Below are positions 17,110-24,486 of a stretch of 64,000 nt of DNA, piece after piece. The stretch's first letter is position 1. Every line of letters begins with the position of its first letter. A program made the translations under genes and the position numbers. Source of the DNA: Methylotenera_A sp046598525 (lineage in GTDB: Bacteria > Pseudomonadota > Gammaproteobacteria > Burkholderiales > Methylophilaceae). The DNA is taken from assembly GCA_046598525.1 (NCBI GenBank), contig JBKJIJ010000027.1, positions 1 through 64,000 of the forward strand, in the 5' to 3' direction. Under the pieces are notes generated by a model that saw nothing but the letters and a program-made list of their open reading frames with translations, did no database searches and had not been told where the DNA came from.

Positions 17110-17240
17110 GACTTTAAAAGCAAACTATTTGATGATTATAATTATGCATTCCGCCAACTCTCAATCATCCAAAATCTTACCGTTTAAAACCTCAACATTA
17201 GCCACATTAAACCTACTGATGCTTGCATTCTAATTTATCA

Positions 17241-18086
17241 ATGACAGCCATCAGCAAGCCAAGTAAGTTAGCCGCAAGCCCACTCGCCACCCCCAATTTA
17301 TTTGAGCGTGTGGGTAAAAGCACGGTTGATCAAATTAAGCAATTGCTTGAAGCGCTTAGTTTTATTGGCGAAACAGCCCATGCCTTGGTTAAAAGCATTA
17401 TCCAACCACAGCGCATTCGCTGGCGGCCAATTCTGTTTAATATCCGCACCGCAGGCTTTGATGCATTGCCGATTGTAGGATTATTATCGTTTTTACTGGG
17501 CATTGTGGTGGCTTACCAAGGCGCTGGCCAGCTAAGACAATATGGCGCCAATATTTTTGTGGCCGATTTAGTCGGGCTTTCGATGTTGCGCGAATTTGCG
17601 CCTTTAATGACCGCCATTATTATTGCTGGCCGCTCAGGCTCTGCTTACGCCGCGCAAATTGGCACCATGGCGGTAACCGAAGAAATTGATGCCATGCGCA
17701 CCTTAGGCATATCGCCACAAGAGCTTTTAGTGCTGCCAAAAGTCATTGCTTTGTTTATTGCCATGCCTTTGTTAACCGTATTTGCCGATGCGCTAGGCGT
17801 ATTTGGCGGCATGTTAATGGCGCAGCAACAATTAGATGTAGGATTTGTTGAATTTTTAGACCGCTTTGTTAAAGCCGTTAGCCCTACCGCGTTTATGATT
17901 GGCGTTGGTAAAGCGCCCATATTTGCGCTGATTATTGCCATGGTTGGCTGCTTTCAAGGTTTTAGAACCAGAGGCGGCGCTGACAGCGTAGGCCGCCAAA
18001 CTACGCGCAGCGTGGTGCAATCTATTTTCTTGGTGATTGTGGCCGATGCCTTGTTTTCGGTGGCTTTTAGCATGTTGGATTTATAA
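17241..18086 (+). CDS. mlaE: MlaE-family ABC transporter permease
   Basis: Inner-membrane permease of an Mce-type phospholipid transporter, 281 aa from the ATG at 17241 (a TTG at 17223 would add six residues). The MlaE core is plain: LPIVGLLSFLLGIVVAYQGAGQLRQYGANIFVADLVGLSMLREFAPLMTAIIIAGRSGSAYAAQIGTMAVTEEIDAMRTLGI, with five to six hydrophobic segments after residue 60. The N-terminal 60 residues are too short for the STAS domain found fused in some relatives. First gene of a four-gene operon (permease, ATPase, MCE protein, auxiliary lipoprotein). A perfect operator-like palindrome lies upstream. Confidence 0.93.
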   Translation: MTAISKPSKLAASPLATPNLFERVGKSTVDQIKQLLEALSFIGETAHALVKSIIQPQRIRWRPILFNIRTAGFDALPIVGLLSFLLGIVVAYQGAGQLRQYGANIFVADLVGLSMLREFAPLMTAIIIAGRSGSAYAAQIGTMAVTEEIDAMRTLGISPQELLVLPKVIALFIAMPLLTVFADALGVFGGMLMAQQQLDVGFVEFLDRFVKAVSPTAFMIGVGKAPIFALIIAMVGCFQGFRTRGGADSVGRQTTRSVVQSIFLVIVADALFSVAFSMLDL

Positions 18087-18091
18087 GCGCC

Positions 18092-18931
18092 ATGACTAAT
18101 ACGCCCACCAATTCACCAGCGACTGATAGCGTGATAGAAATGCGCAATGTTTCTACCCGCTTTGGCAATAATATTGTGCACACCGATATTAATTTGACAG
18201 TAAATCGCGCCGAAATTTTTGCCATTATTGGCGGCAGTGGCTCTGGCAAATCTACCCTATTGCGCGAAATGATTTTGCTGCAAAAACCCAGCGCTGGCAC
18301 TATTCAAATATTGGGTGTTAATCTGCAAGATATTAACGAAGATGATGCATTGGCGCTGTGCAAACGCTGGGGCGTGATGTTTCAAAATGGCGGTTTATTT
18401 GGCGCGTTAACCGTGCAAGAAAACGTCGGTTTGCCTTTGCGTGAGCATTCAACGCTATCAGAAACAGAAATTGATGAAATTGCTGTGGCCAAATTGGCGC
18501 TAACAGGCTTAAAGCCAGAAGCCAATCAACAATACCCATCTGAATTAAGTGGCGGCATGATGAAACGTGCCGCGCTGGCGCGTGCCATTGCGCTAGAGCC
18601 AGAGCTATTATTTTTAGATGAGCCTACCGCAGGCCTAGACCCAGTAAGCGCCGCAGGGGTGGATGAGCTAGTGTTGCAGCTGCGCGACCAATTTGGCTTA
18701 ACCATTGTAATGATTACGCACGATTTAGATTTGCTGTGGCAAGTGGCCGACCGCGTGGCGGTGTTGGCGGATGGCAAAGTGCAAGCGGTGGATTCTATGT
18801 TGAATTTATCGAATAGTGAAAACCCAGCGGTAAAAATGTTTTTTGACGGCCCGCGCGCCCGCTTTGCGCAAGAGCAAAATGCGTACAAAAACAATACGCA
18901 AAGCGCGCCATCAAATCCAATCAGTATGTAA
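18092..18931 (+). CDS. mlaF: MlaF-like ABC transporter ATPase
   Basis: 279-aa nucleotide-binding subunit. Walker A GGSGSGKST near residue 50, the Q-loop in MFQNGGLFGALTV, signature LSGGMMKRAALARA, Walker B LLFLDEPTAGLDP and the switch His in MITHDLDL are all intact. It begins six bases after the permease stop. Its stop codon is followed at once by AAGGA and the MCE gene. It powers lipid movement between the membranes; direction of transport cannot be told from sequence. Confidence 0.94.
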   Translation: MTNTPTNSPATDSVIEMRNVSTRFGNNIVHTDINLTVNRAEIFAIIGGSGSGKSTLLREMILLQKPSAGTIQILGVNLQDINEDDALALCKRWGVMFQNGGLFGALTVQENVGLPLREHSTLSETEIDEIAVAKLALTGLKPEANQQYPSELSGGMMKRAALARAIALEPELLFLDEPTAGLDPVSAAGVDELVLQLRDQFGLTIVMITHDLDLLWQVADRVAVLADGKVQAVDSMLNLSNSENPAVKMFFDGPRARFAQEQNAYKNNTQSAPSNPISM

Positions 18932-18940
18932 GGAATTATC

Positions 18941-19933
18941 ATCGAAACCAAAGTAAATTATGCAGCGGTAGGCGCCTTTGTTTTATTACTGGGCGCCCTA
19001 TTAATTGTGGCTATTTTGTGGCTGGCTTCTGGTGGCTCTTTGCAAAAAAAATATGATTTGTATTTGGCCATTGTTGAAGAATCAGTGGCAGGCTTAAACC
19101 TTAATGCACCGGTTAAATACAACGGTGTAGATGTAGGCAAAGTGCAGCATATTCAGCTAGACCCTAATAATCCACAACGCGTTAGGCTGCATTTTGCCAT
19201 TGAGCGCGGCACGCCAATTAAGATAGACACGATTGCCGTATTAAAAACGCAAGGCTTAACCGGCATTGCCTATGTTGAGCTGGATGGCGGCGCCAAAAAC
19301 GCGCCGGCTTTGGTGGCCGTTGGTAATGAGCCCTACCCTGTGATTCAAACCAAACCATCTTTGAGCACGCGTTTAGAGAATATTCTGACTTCTGTATTAT
19401 CCAAGCTAGACAACACTTCTAGCACCATTGATTCATTGCTCAGCGCTGAAAATCGCGAATCGTTTAGAAGTGCGCTTGCGGATATTGCCATTGTTTCTAA
19501 AACCGTGGCCCAACGCAAAAAAGAGATTGATGCCGGTATTATAAATGCCGCACGCACAGCCGATAACACCGCGCGCGCCACTGAAAAGCTGAACCCGATA
19601 TTGGATAAAATTCAGCCAACGGTTGAGCAATTAACCATTACCATTGCCCAAATTAACAAAAGTGCCGCCGCCATTGAAAAAGCCGCCGATGAAACCGCAA
19701 TTGCCAGCACCAACGCAGGCAAAACGGTGACATCGGTAGGCAGCAATTTTGAGCGCTATACCGCCGAAACATTGCCAGAAATACAGCGTTTATTGGCAGA
19801 ATTAAATGCATTATCCGCCTCATTAAAACGCTTAAGCGAGCAAACCGAGCGCGACCCTGCCAGCCTGTTGCGTGGCAGAAGCGCTACGCCTAACGGCCCA
19901 GGTGAATCACCTTCTGAAAGTGTATCACCATGA
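18941..19933 (+). CDS. mlaD: MCE-domain (MlaD-like) lipid-binding protein with apparent AUC start
   Basis: Periplasmic substrate-binding subunit anchored by one N-terminal helix; about 330 aa. The reading frame from ATC at 18941 gives IETKVNYAAVGAFVLLLGALLIV, which matches the usual MlaD opening (ETKxNYxxVGxFVL), and AAGGA lies at ideal distance (18930-18934). No ATG, GTG or TTG exists in this frame between the preceding in-frame stop and the anchor helix. The first conventional start, GTG at 19007, would cut away half of the helix. The MCE domain follows (APVKYNGVDVGKVQHIQLDP...KTQGLTGIAYVELDGG), then a long helical tail (about residues 130-310). Overlaps the next gene by four bases. Confidence 0.85.
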   Translation: METKVNYAAVGAFVLLLGALLIVAILWLASGGSLQKKYDLYLAIVEESVAGLNLNAPVKYNGVDVGKVQHIQLDPNNPQRVRLHFAIERGTPIKIDTIAVLKTQGLTGIAYVELDGGAKNAPALVAVGNEPYPVIQTKPSLSTRLENILTSVLSKLDNTSSTIDSLLSAENRESFRSALADIAIVSKTVAQRKKEIDAGIINAARTADNTARATEKLNPILDKIQPTVEQLTITIAQINKSAAAIEKAADETAIASTNAGKTVTSVGSNFERYTAETLPEIQRLLAELNALSASLKRLSEQTERDPASLLRGRSATPNGPGESPSESVSP

Positions 19934-20601
19934 AAAATTCACTCAAACTAGCACCGCTTTTAATGTTGATTTTGGCAAGCGGCTGCTCTGCTTTATTGCC
20001 CAAGCCGCCTATTAATACCGCTTATTACGCGCTAATTGGCACGCCTTTAAAAGCGCAAGTTGGCAAAGTGCAGGCTGGCAAAGCGCAGGCTGGAAAAAAT
20101 GTAGATTTAAAAAGTGCACTGCCAACGCTGATTGTTAACATGCCAAAAGCCGCCGCGGGATATGACACGCGACGCATGATTTACACGCGCACCGCGCACC
20201 AATTGGAATATTTTGCGCGCAATGAGTGGGTTGATACGCCTAGCTATATGCTGCAACCCTTGATGGTGGCGGCTATTGAGCAAACGCAGGCGTTTAATGC
20301 TGTGTTGCCTAAGCTGGCAGCGGTTAAAACCGATTTGCGATTGGAAACCGAAATGCTTGGCTTGTTGCAAGATTTTAATAGCAAGCCCAGCGTTGTGCGC
20401 TTTACCTTACGCGCCACCATTATTGATAATGCAAGCGGAAAAGTGATAGCCTTACGTGAGTTTATTAATCAGGTGCCCGCCGCCAGCGACAACCCTATTG
20501 GCGGCGTAAATGCGGCTAATTTGGCAGTAAATGGCCTACTGAAACAATTGGCGGATTTTTGTGCCGAAACGGCTAATAGCTTTAAAGTTAAAACTTCATA
20601 A
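19930..20601 (+). CDS. ABC-transport auxiliary lipoprotein (PqiC/YmbA-like)
   Basis: 223 aa. The lipobox LASGC predicts a lipid-anchored Cys near residue 19, so it is probably in the outer membrane. The ABC_trans_aux features are present: YYALIGTP near the start, a mid-protein stretch VNMPKAAAGYDTRRMIYTRTAHQLEYFARNEWVDTPSYMLQPLMV, and a C-terminal helix. Start overlaps the MCE gene stop (ATGA). PqiC-like partners receive the MCE protein at the outer membrane. A short peptide repeat of the type (V/A)GK(V/A)QAGK near residues 40-55 comes from a 15-bp DNA repeat. Confidence 0.88.
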   Translation: MKNSLKLAPLLMLILASGCSALLPKPPINTAYYALIGTPLKAQVGKVQAGKAQAGKNVDLKSALPTLIVNMPKAAAGYDTRRMIYTRTAHQLEYFARNEWVDTPSYMLQPLMVAAIEQTQAFNAVLPKLAAVKTDLRLETEMLGLLQDFNSKPSVVRFTLRATIIDNASGKVIALREFINQVPAASDNPIGGVNAANLAVNGLLKQLADFCAETANSFKVKTS

Positions 20602-20623
20602 AATTAAACTTCACAAAATTAAA
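20594..20623. repeat. Two tandem copies of a 15-bp unit across a stop codon
   Basis: CTTCATAAAATTAAA and CTTCACAAAATTAAA are adjacent; the first contains the TAA stop of the auxiliary lipoprotein gene. The copy after the stop has no coding role. Confidence 0.8.
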
Positions 20624-20708
20624 CTCGCATTAAATACTCTTAATACTTTATTTAAATCAGCCATTAAACCTTAACTTTAAAAGAGGTTAGCCTTTTATTT
20701 TGGCTTGG

Positions 20709-22781
20709 TTACTTTTTACTATTCTTTTGCATCATGCTTGCGCAACCCGCCGCACGCTGTTTGGCCTCTTTGTTATCACCCGTATCTAATAATGGGATAA
20801 CCGCCGCGATAGGATTAATAATCGCCAATAGCACTGAAGCGCCTAAGCGTAAGGCCACTGGCGTTTTCTCTAATGAAATTTTTGGGTTAGAAAACGTGCC
20901 AGTAACATTAACCGGCGTGCGCAATGCCAACGGGCTAAAGTCTTTAGGCAATGCCATGGCGCGCAAATTAAGCGTTTCCGTTGCCAATGATAATGAGCCA
21001 TCCACCCAAATCGTAGTGTCTGTGGTATCTAATACCATGGCGCGTGGCGTAAATACGCCCTGCTTAGCTTGCAAATCCACCACCGCGCATTGCACAGGCA
21101 AGGCATCGTCACCCTTTAGCAAGGCACCAACAGATTGCGCTAAATCAATACCAGCCACTTCTAAGCCTAAATGCGAAACCGCGCCTTGATGCAGCTCACT
21201 TCTTACATTGCCATTTAAGCTGGCCAGCACTTCTGCGGTGGATTTTCCCTGCCCTTTTAAAATAGCTCTGCCATTTAATTTGCCAGAAATATACGGTGGC
21301 AAACCGGCTTTACGATTCTGCTTAATCCAGCGCTCTAAACGCACGCCGTTCCAGCCTAAATTGGCATCCCACAAGGCTTTTGAGCCGCGACCATCTAAGC
21401 TAATATCGCCTGTCAACCGGCCATCGGCTGTAGAGGCTTTAATATCGTTGATTGCCAATACAGCATTTTTTAACTGAAGGTGGCCTTGTAGCGGCTTTAA
21501 TGGCTCTAAAATTCGCGTTTTTAAATCTAAATATTGAATATCAATGCGCACATCGGCATTCATTCTGCGCAATGAGGCTAAATCGAATGGTTTACGCGGC
21601 AACACTTTTTGCGCGTTTTTGGCCACCGTATCGGCCCCAAAAGCAGGGCCTAAATCGGTAATCACCAGCCTTTTGCCTCCAAGTTTACCTTTTAGCAAGG
21701 GCGTTTTTAAACCTTTATCGTAAGTAAAATCGCCATTCAAAAGGCTCTCGCCAATGCTCATTTTATTCAGTTTTACGCGCCACACTAGCCCTTTTTTATC
21801 AATAACGCCATTGGTATTAAAGGCCGATGTGGTTGGCAATGTCACTTTTAAAAAATCGCCAAAAGCCGCTAGTGAAGGCCCTTTTAAACTAAAATCGCCA
21901 GCAAAATCTTTTAAATGCATAATATTGGCAGTGGTGCCTTTAAACACCAAATGCGAGCGACCAATATCGGCGCTAAGTTTTAAGGCAACAGGCAGCTTTT
22001 CAGATTTATCGGTTGATGTAGGCAAAGCACTGCTAGTGCTTAACTGCAGCTTAAATGGTTGCGCGCGATGGCGGCCAGTAGCGCTAGCCGATAAAACCTT
22101 GTCATTCGATTTAGCTAAATTTTTGCCCGTTTTATCAGTAATCAGCACATTATTTAGCGTTACTTTGGCCTCAATTTGCGTTTTAAGCGGCACATCATCA
22201 ATATGCAAAACGCCGTTTTTTAACACCAAGTAATCAAATGTTGGCAGTTGCAATACTTTATTCGGATCTCTCGGTTTATCGCTAAATTGCCAAGTGGCGC
22301 GGCCATCGGCTCTGCGTTCAAAATAACCATCTAGCTTATCCGCCTGCAAACTTTTTATATGAATCGGCTTGCCGCGATACGCCCGCCATAAATCGATATA
22401 GCGCAATTTAAGATGCACATTTTCAGCCTGAATAAAATGCGGCTTATCGTTCCAAGCGGGTGCTTTTATATTAAGGCGGCTAGTTTTTAAATTAAGGCCA
22501 CCTAAAAAGGTGATTTGAAAGGGTTTTGAAGCAGATACTGTTGAATTGGTGGGCTGAATTGGGCTTTTGTCTGTTTTATCTGTATTTTTTTCAGTTTTGG
22601 TTAAATTAACTGCATTACCAAAACTCACATCGCGTTTGAGCATACTAGATAATTGCGTTTGCACAGAGTCAGCTAGAAACGGCCAACCAGCATGCTCGCA
22701 CAGCACAAATACAACAATGATAGCCGCTACCAGCAGCGAAATAATATTGACTTTGTTGAAAAATGGATGATTTAAAGCCAT
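20709..22781 (-). CDS. AsmA-family inner-membrane-anchored protein
   Basis: 690 aa. One N-terminal hydrophobic anchor (IISLLVAAIIVVFVLCEHA) is followed by a large periplasmic region with AsmA features: an early block (FLGGLNLKTSRLNIKAPAWNDKPHFIQAENVHLKLRYIDLWR) and the typical AsmA C-terminal block (KLNGRAILKGQGKSTAEVLASLNGNVRSELHQGAVSHLGLEVAGIDLAQSVGALL; DTTDTTIWVDGSLSLATETLNLRAMALPKDFSPLALRTPVNVTGTFSNPKISLE). AsmA-like proteins are thought to carry phospholipids between membranes. It is convergent with the Mce operon and has its own perfect operator-like palindrome about 114 bp upstream. Confidence 0.9.
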   Translation of the reverse strand: MALNHPFFNKVNIISLLVAAIIVVFVLCEHAGWPFLADSVQTQLSSMLKRDVSFGNAVNLTKTEKNTDKTDKSPIQPTNSTVSASKPFQITFLGGLNLKTSRLNIKAPAWNDKPHFIQAENVHLKLRYIDLWRAYRGKPIHIKSLQADKLDGYFERRADGRATWQFSDKPRDPNKVLQLPTFDYLVLKNGVLHIDDVPLKTQIEAKVTLNNVLITDKTGKNLAKSNDKVLSASATGRHRAQPFKLQLSTSSALPTSTDKSEKLPVALKLSADIGRSHLVFKGTTANIMHLKDFAGDFSLKGPSLAAFGDFLKVTLPTTSAFNTNGVIDKKGLVWRVKLNKMSIGESLLNGDFTYDKGLKTPLLKGKLGGKRLVITDLGPAFGADTVAKNAQKVLPRKPFDLASLRRMNADVRIDIQYLDLKTRILEPLKPLQGHLQLKNAVLAINDIKASTADGRLTGDISLDGRGSKALWDANLGWNGVRLERWIKQNRKAGLPPYISGKLNGRAILKGQGKSTAEVLASLNGNVRSELHQGAVSHLGLEVAGIDLAQSVGALLKGDDALPVQCAVVDLQAKQGVFTPRAMVLDTTDTTIWVDGSLSLATETLNLRAMALPKDFSPLALRTPVNVTGTFSNPKISLEKTPVALRLGASVLLAIINPIAAVIPLLDTGDNKEAKQRAAGCASMMQKNSKK

Positions 22782-22894
22782 TTAAATCGCTTCAACTTTT
22801 GTATTGTATTGCCTAAAATGATTATTCAAATTTGGATGTAATAAAGGTGTAGTTAGCATTACATTTTAGATTACTACATAGGCCGACATTTCTT

Positions 22895-22910
22895 TGTACG
22901 CAATCGTACA
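22895..22910. promoter_or_regulatory. Perfect palindrome upstream of the AsmA-family gene
   Basis: TGTACG-CAAT-CGTACA is a perfect inverted repeat, 114 bp upstream of the AsmA-like start and 29 bp past the 3' end of the LysR gene. It is the last good copy in the window. Confidence 0.65.
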
Positions 22911-22938
22911 TAAGCTAAAAATTAAACGATTAATACGC

Positions 22939-23847
22939 TTATGGCAGATTAATTTTTATGTCAGCCAGTGTTTGCACTAAATAATCAAACACGATTCTTA
23001 CCCGCTCGGCCACAGGGCCGCGTTGTGGGCGGTACACATAAATGCCCCATGGCTCAGGCGCTTGGTCTTGCAAAATAGCTACCAACTGGCCACTGCGAAT
23101 GTATTTTTCGCATAAAAAATCGGCCAGCTGTGCATAACCAACACCCGCCAAAACCGCGCCTAATTCAGCCTCTGGGTCATCGGTAATAAAGCTTGGGTTG
23201 GTGGGAAAGCAATCGGCTGCATTGGCAAAAGACCATGGCCACATGCGGCCTGTATTCTGGTCAATCAAGCCGGTATATGGCATTTTGCAAAGGTCATCAA
23301 CATGATTTGGCAGCCCAGTTTTTGCAATTAATTCGGGTGAACCAACAATATAAAAATTCACCTCATTCACACGTCTGGCCACATTGCGATTATTGCTAAA
23401 AAAGCCCACGCGCACGCCAATATCCATTTGCTCGGCAACCACGTTATCAATCAAATCCGAAAATCGTAAATCAAATTGAATATTGGGATGCTGTTTTAAA
23501 AAAGCCGTCAGTGCTGGCAACAAATAGTGTCGGCCCAAAGAATTAGGCATGGTGATTCTAACTAAGCCTTCAATTTGCTGCGGATTAATGCTTTTATTGG
23601 TCTGAAATAGCGTATCCACGCCATCTATCAGGCTTTCGCATTTGTGCGCGATTTGCTTACCAAATTCGGTAATGGTGGTGTTGCGCGTGCTTCTATAAAA
23701 AAGCGGCTCGCCTAAACGCTCTTCTAGCTCTTTAATGGCGCGCGTGACCGATTGCGGCGAAATGCCAAGCCTGACAGAAGCCTCTTTAAAGTTAGCCGAT
23801 TCTGCCACGACTCTAAATATACGCAGCATTTCAAGTTGATTTTGCAT
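22939..23847 (-). CDS. LysR-family transcriptional regulator
   Basis: 302 aa. The N-terminal winged helix-turn-helix (LEMLRIFRVVAESANFKEASVRLGISPQSVTRAIKELEERLGEPLFYRSTRNTTITEFG) is followed by a substrate-binding domain (VRITMPNSLGRHYLLPALTAFLKQHPNIQFDLRFSD). It is divergent from the IorAB-type oxidoreductase genes with a 170-bp gap, the classical arrangement for a LysR protein controlling its neighbour. The inducer is unknown; an aromatic or aldehyde substrate of the enzyme would be a natural guess. Confidence 0.93.
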   Translation of the reverse strand: MQNQLEMLRIFRVVAESANFKEASVRLGISPQSVTRAIKELEERLGEPLFYRSTRNTTITEFGKQIAHKCESLIDGVDTLFQTNKSINPQQIEGLVRITMPNSLGRHYLLPALTAFLKQHPNIQFDLRFSDLIDNVVAEQMDIGVRVGFFSNNRNVARRVNEVNFYIVGSPELIAKTGLPNHVDDLCKMPYTGLIDQNTGRMWPWSFANAADCFPTNPSFITDDPEAELGAVLAGVGYAQLADFLCEKYIRSGQLVAILQDQAPEPWGIYVYRPQRGPVAERVRIVFDYLVQTLADIKINLP

Positions 23848-24017
23848 AAGTTATTACATAAGTAAATTAATTGACCCGATTAATCCAGAATTTGGAATCA
23901 TCAATTCCAAATTATTCCATATATTGATAAAGAACACTATGCGATTATGTGGCATATACAAAAGTCTATTTTAATAGTCTAAATCCAATCTCGTTTCGTC
24001 AATAAGGAATCGCCCAC

Positions 24018-24476
24018 ATGATTACGCTGAATATCAATGGCAAACAACAAGAACTCGATGTGCAAGATGATATGCCGATTTTATGGGCGCTGAGGGATGT
24101 TGTGCATTTAACTGGCACCAAGTTTGGTTGTGGCATGTCCTTGTGCGGCGCTTGCACGGTGCATTTAGATGGCCAGGCTATTCGCTCTTGCATTACGCCT
24201 GTTAGCGCCGCTGTGGGCAAAAAAATCACCACCATTGAATATATGCAAAACCAAAAAATTGGCCAAGTGGTGCAAGCGGCGTGGAGTGAAATTGATGTAG
24301 TGCAATGCGGTTATTGCCAATCGGGGCAGATTATGGCGGCCACCGCCCTACTCGCCAGCAATCAAAAACCAACAGATGCCGATATTGACGCGGCCATGAC
24401 GGGCAATATTTGCCGTTGCGGTACATACCCGCGTATTCGCGCGGCCATTCATAATGCTGCCAGCAAATTAGCTTAA
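24018..24476 (+). CDS. iorA: [2Fe-2S] subunit of an IorAB-type aldehyde/isoquinoline oxidoreductase
   Basis: 152 aa. An N-terminal plant-ferredoxin-type cluster (GCGMSLCGACTVHLDG, about residues 40-55) and a second, helical-bundle cluster (CGYCQSGQIM and GNICRCGTYPRI) are complete. This is the small electron-transfer subunit of a xanthine-oxidase-family enzyme that lacks a separate FAD subunit. It carries no signal peptide and probably travels with the Tat-targeted large subunit. Ten bases separate it from the large-subunit gene. Substrate not predictable; the symbol reflects family resemblance only. Confidence 0.9.
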   Translation: MITLNINGKQQELDVQDDMPILWALRDVVHLTGTKFGCGMSLCGACTVHLDGQAIRSCITPVSAAVGKKITTIEYMQNQKIGQVVQAAWSEIDVVQCGYCQSGQIMAATALLASNQKPTDADIDAAMTGNICRCGTYPRIRAAIHNAASKLA

Positions 24477-24486
24477 GGAGCCGACC

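Noticed and set aside
19007..19933. MlaD gene starting at GTG 19007
   Set aside because: Removes half of the membrane anchor and the conserved ETKVNYAAVGAF start, and lacks a ribosome site.
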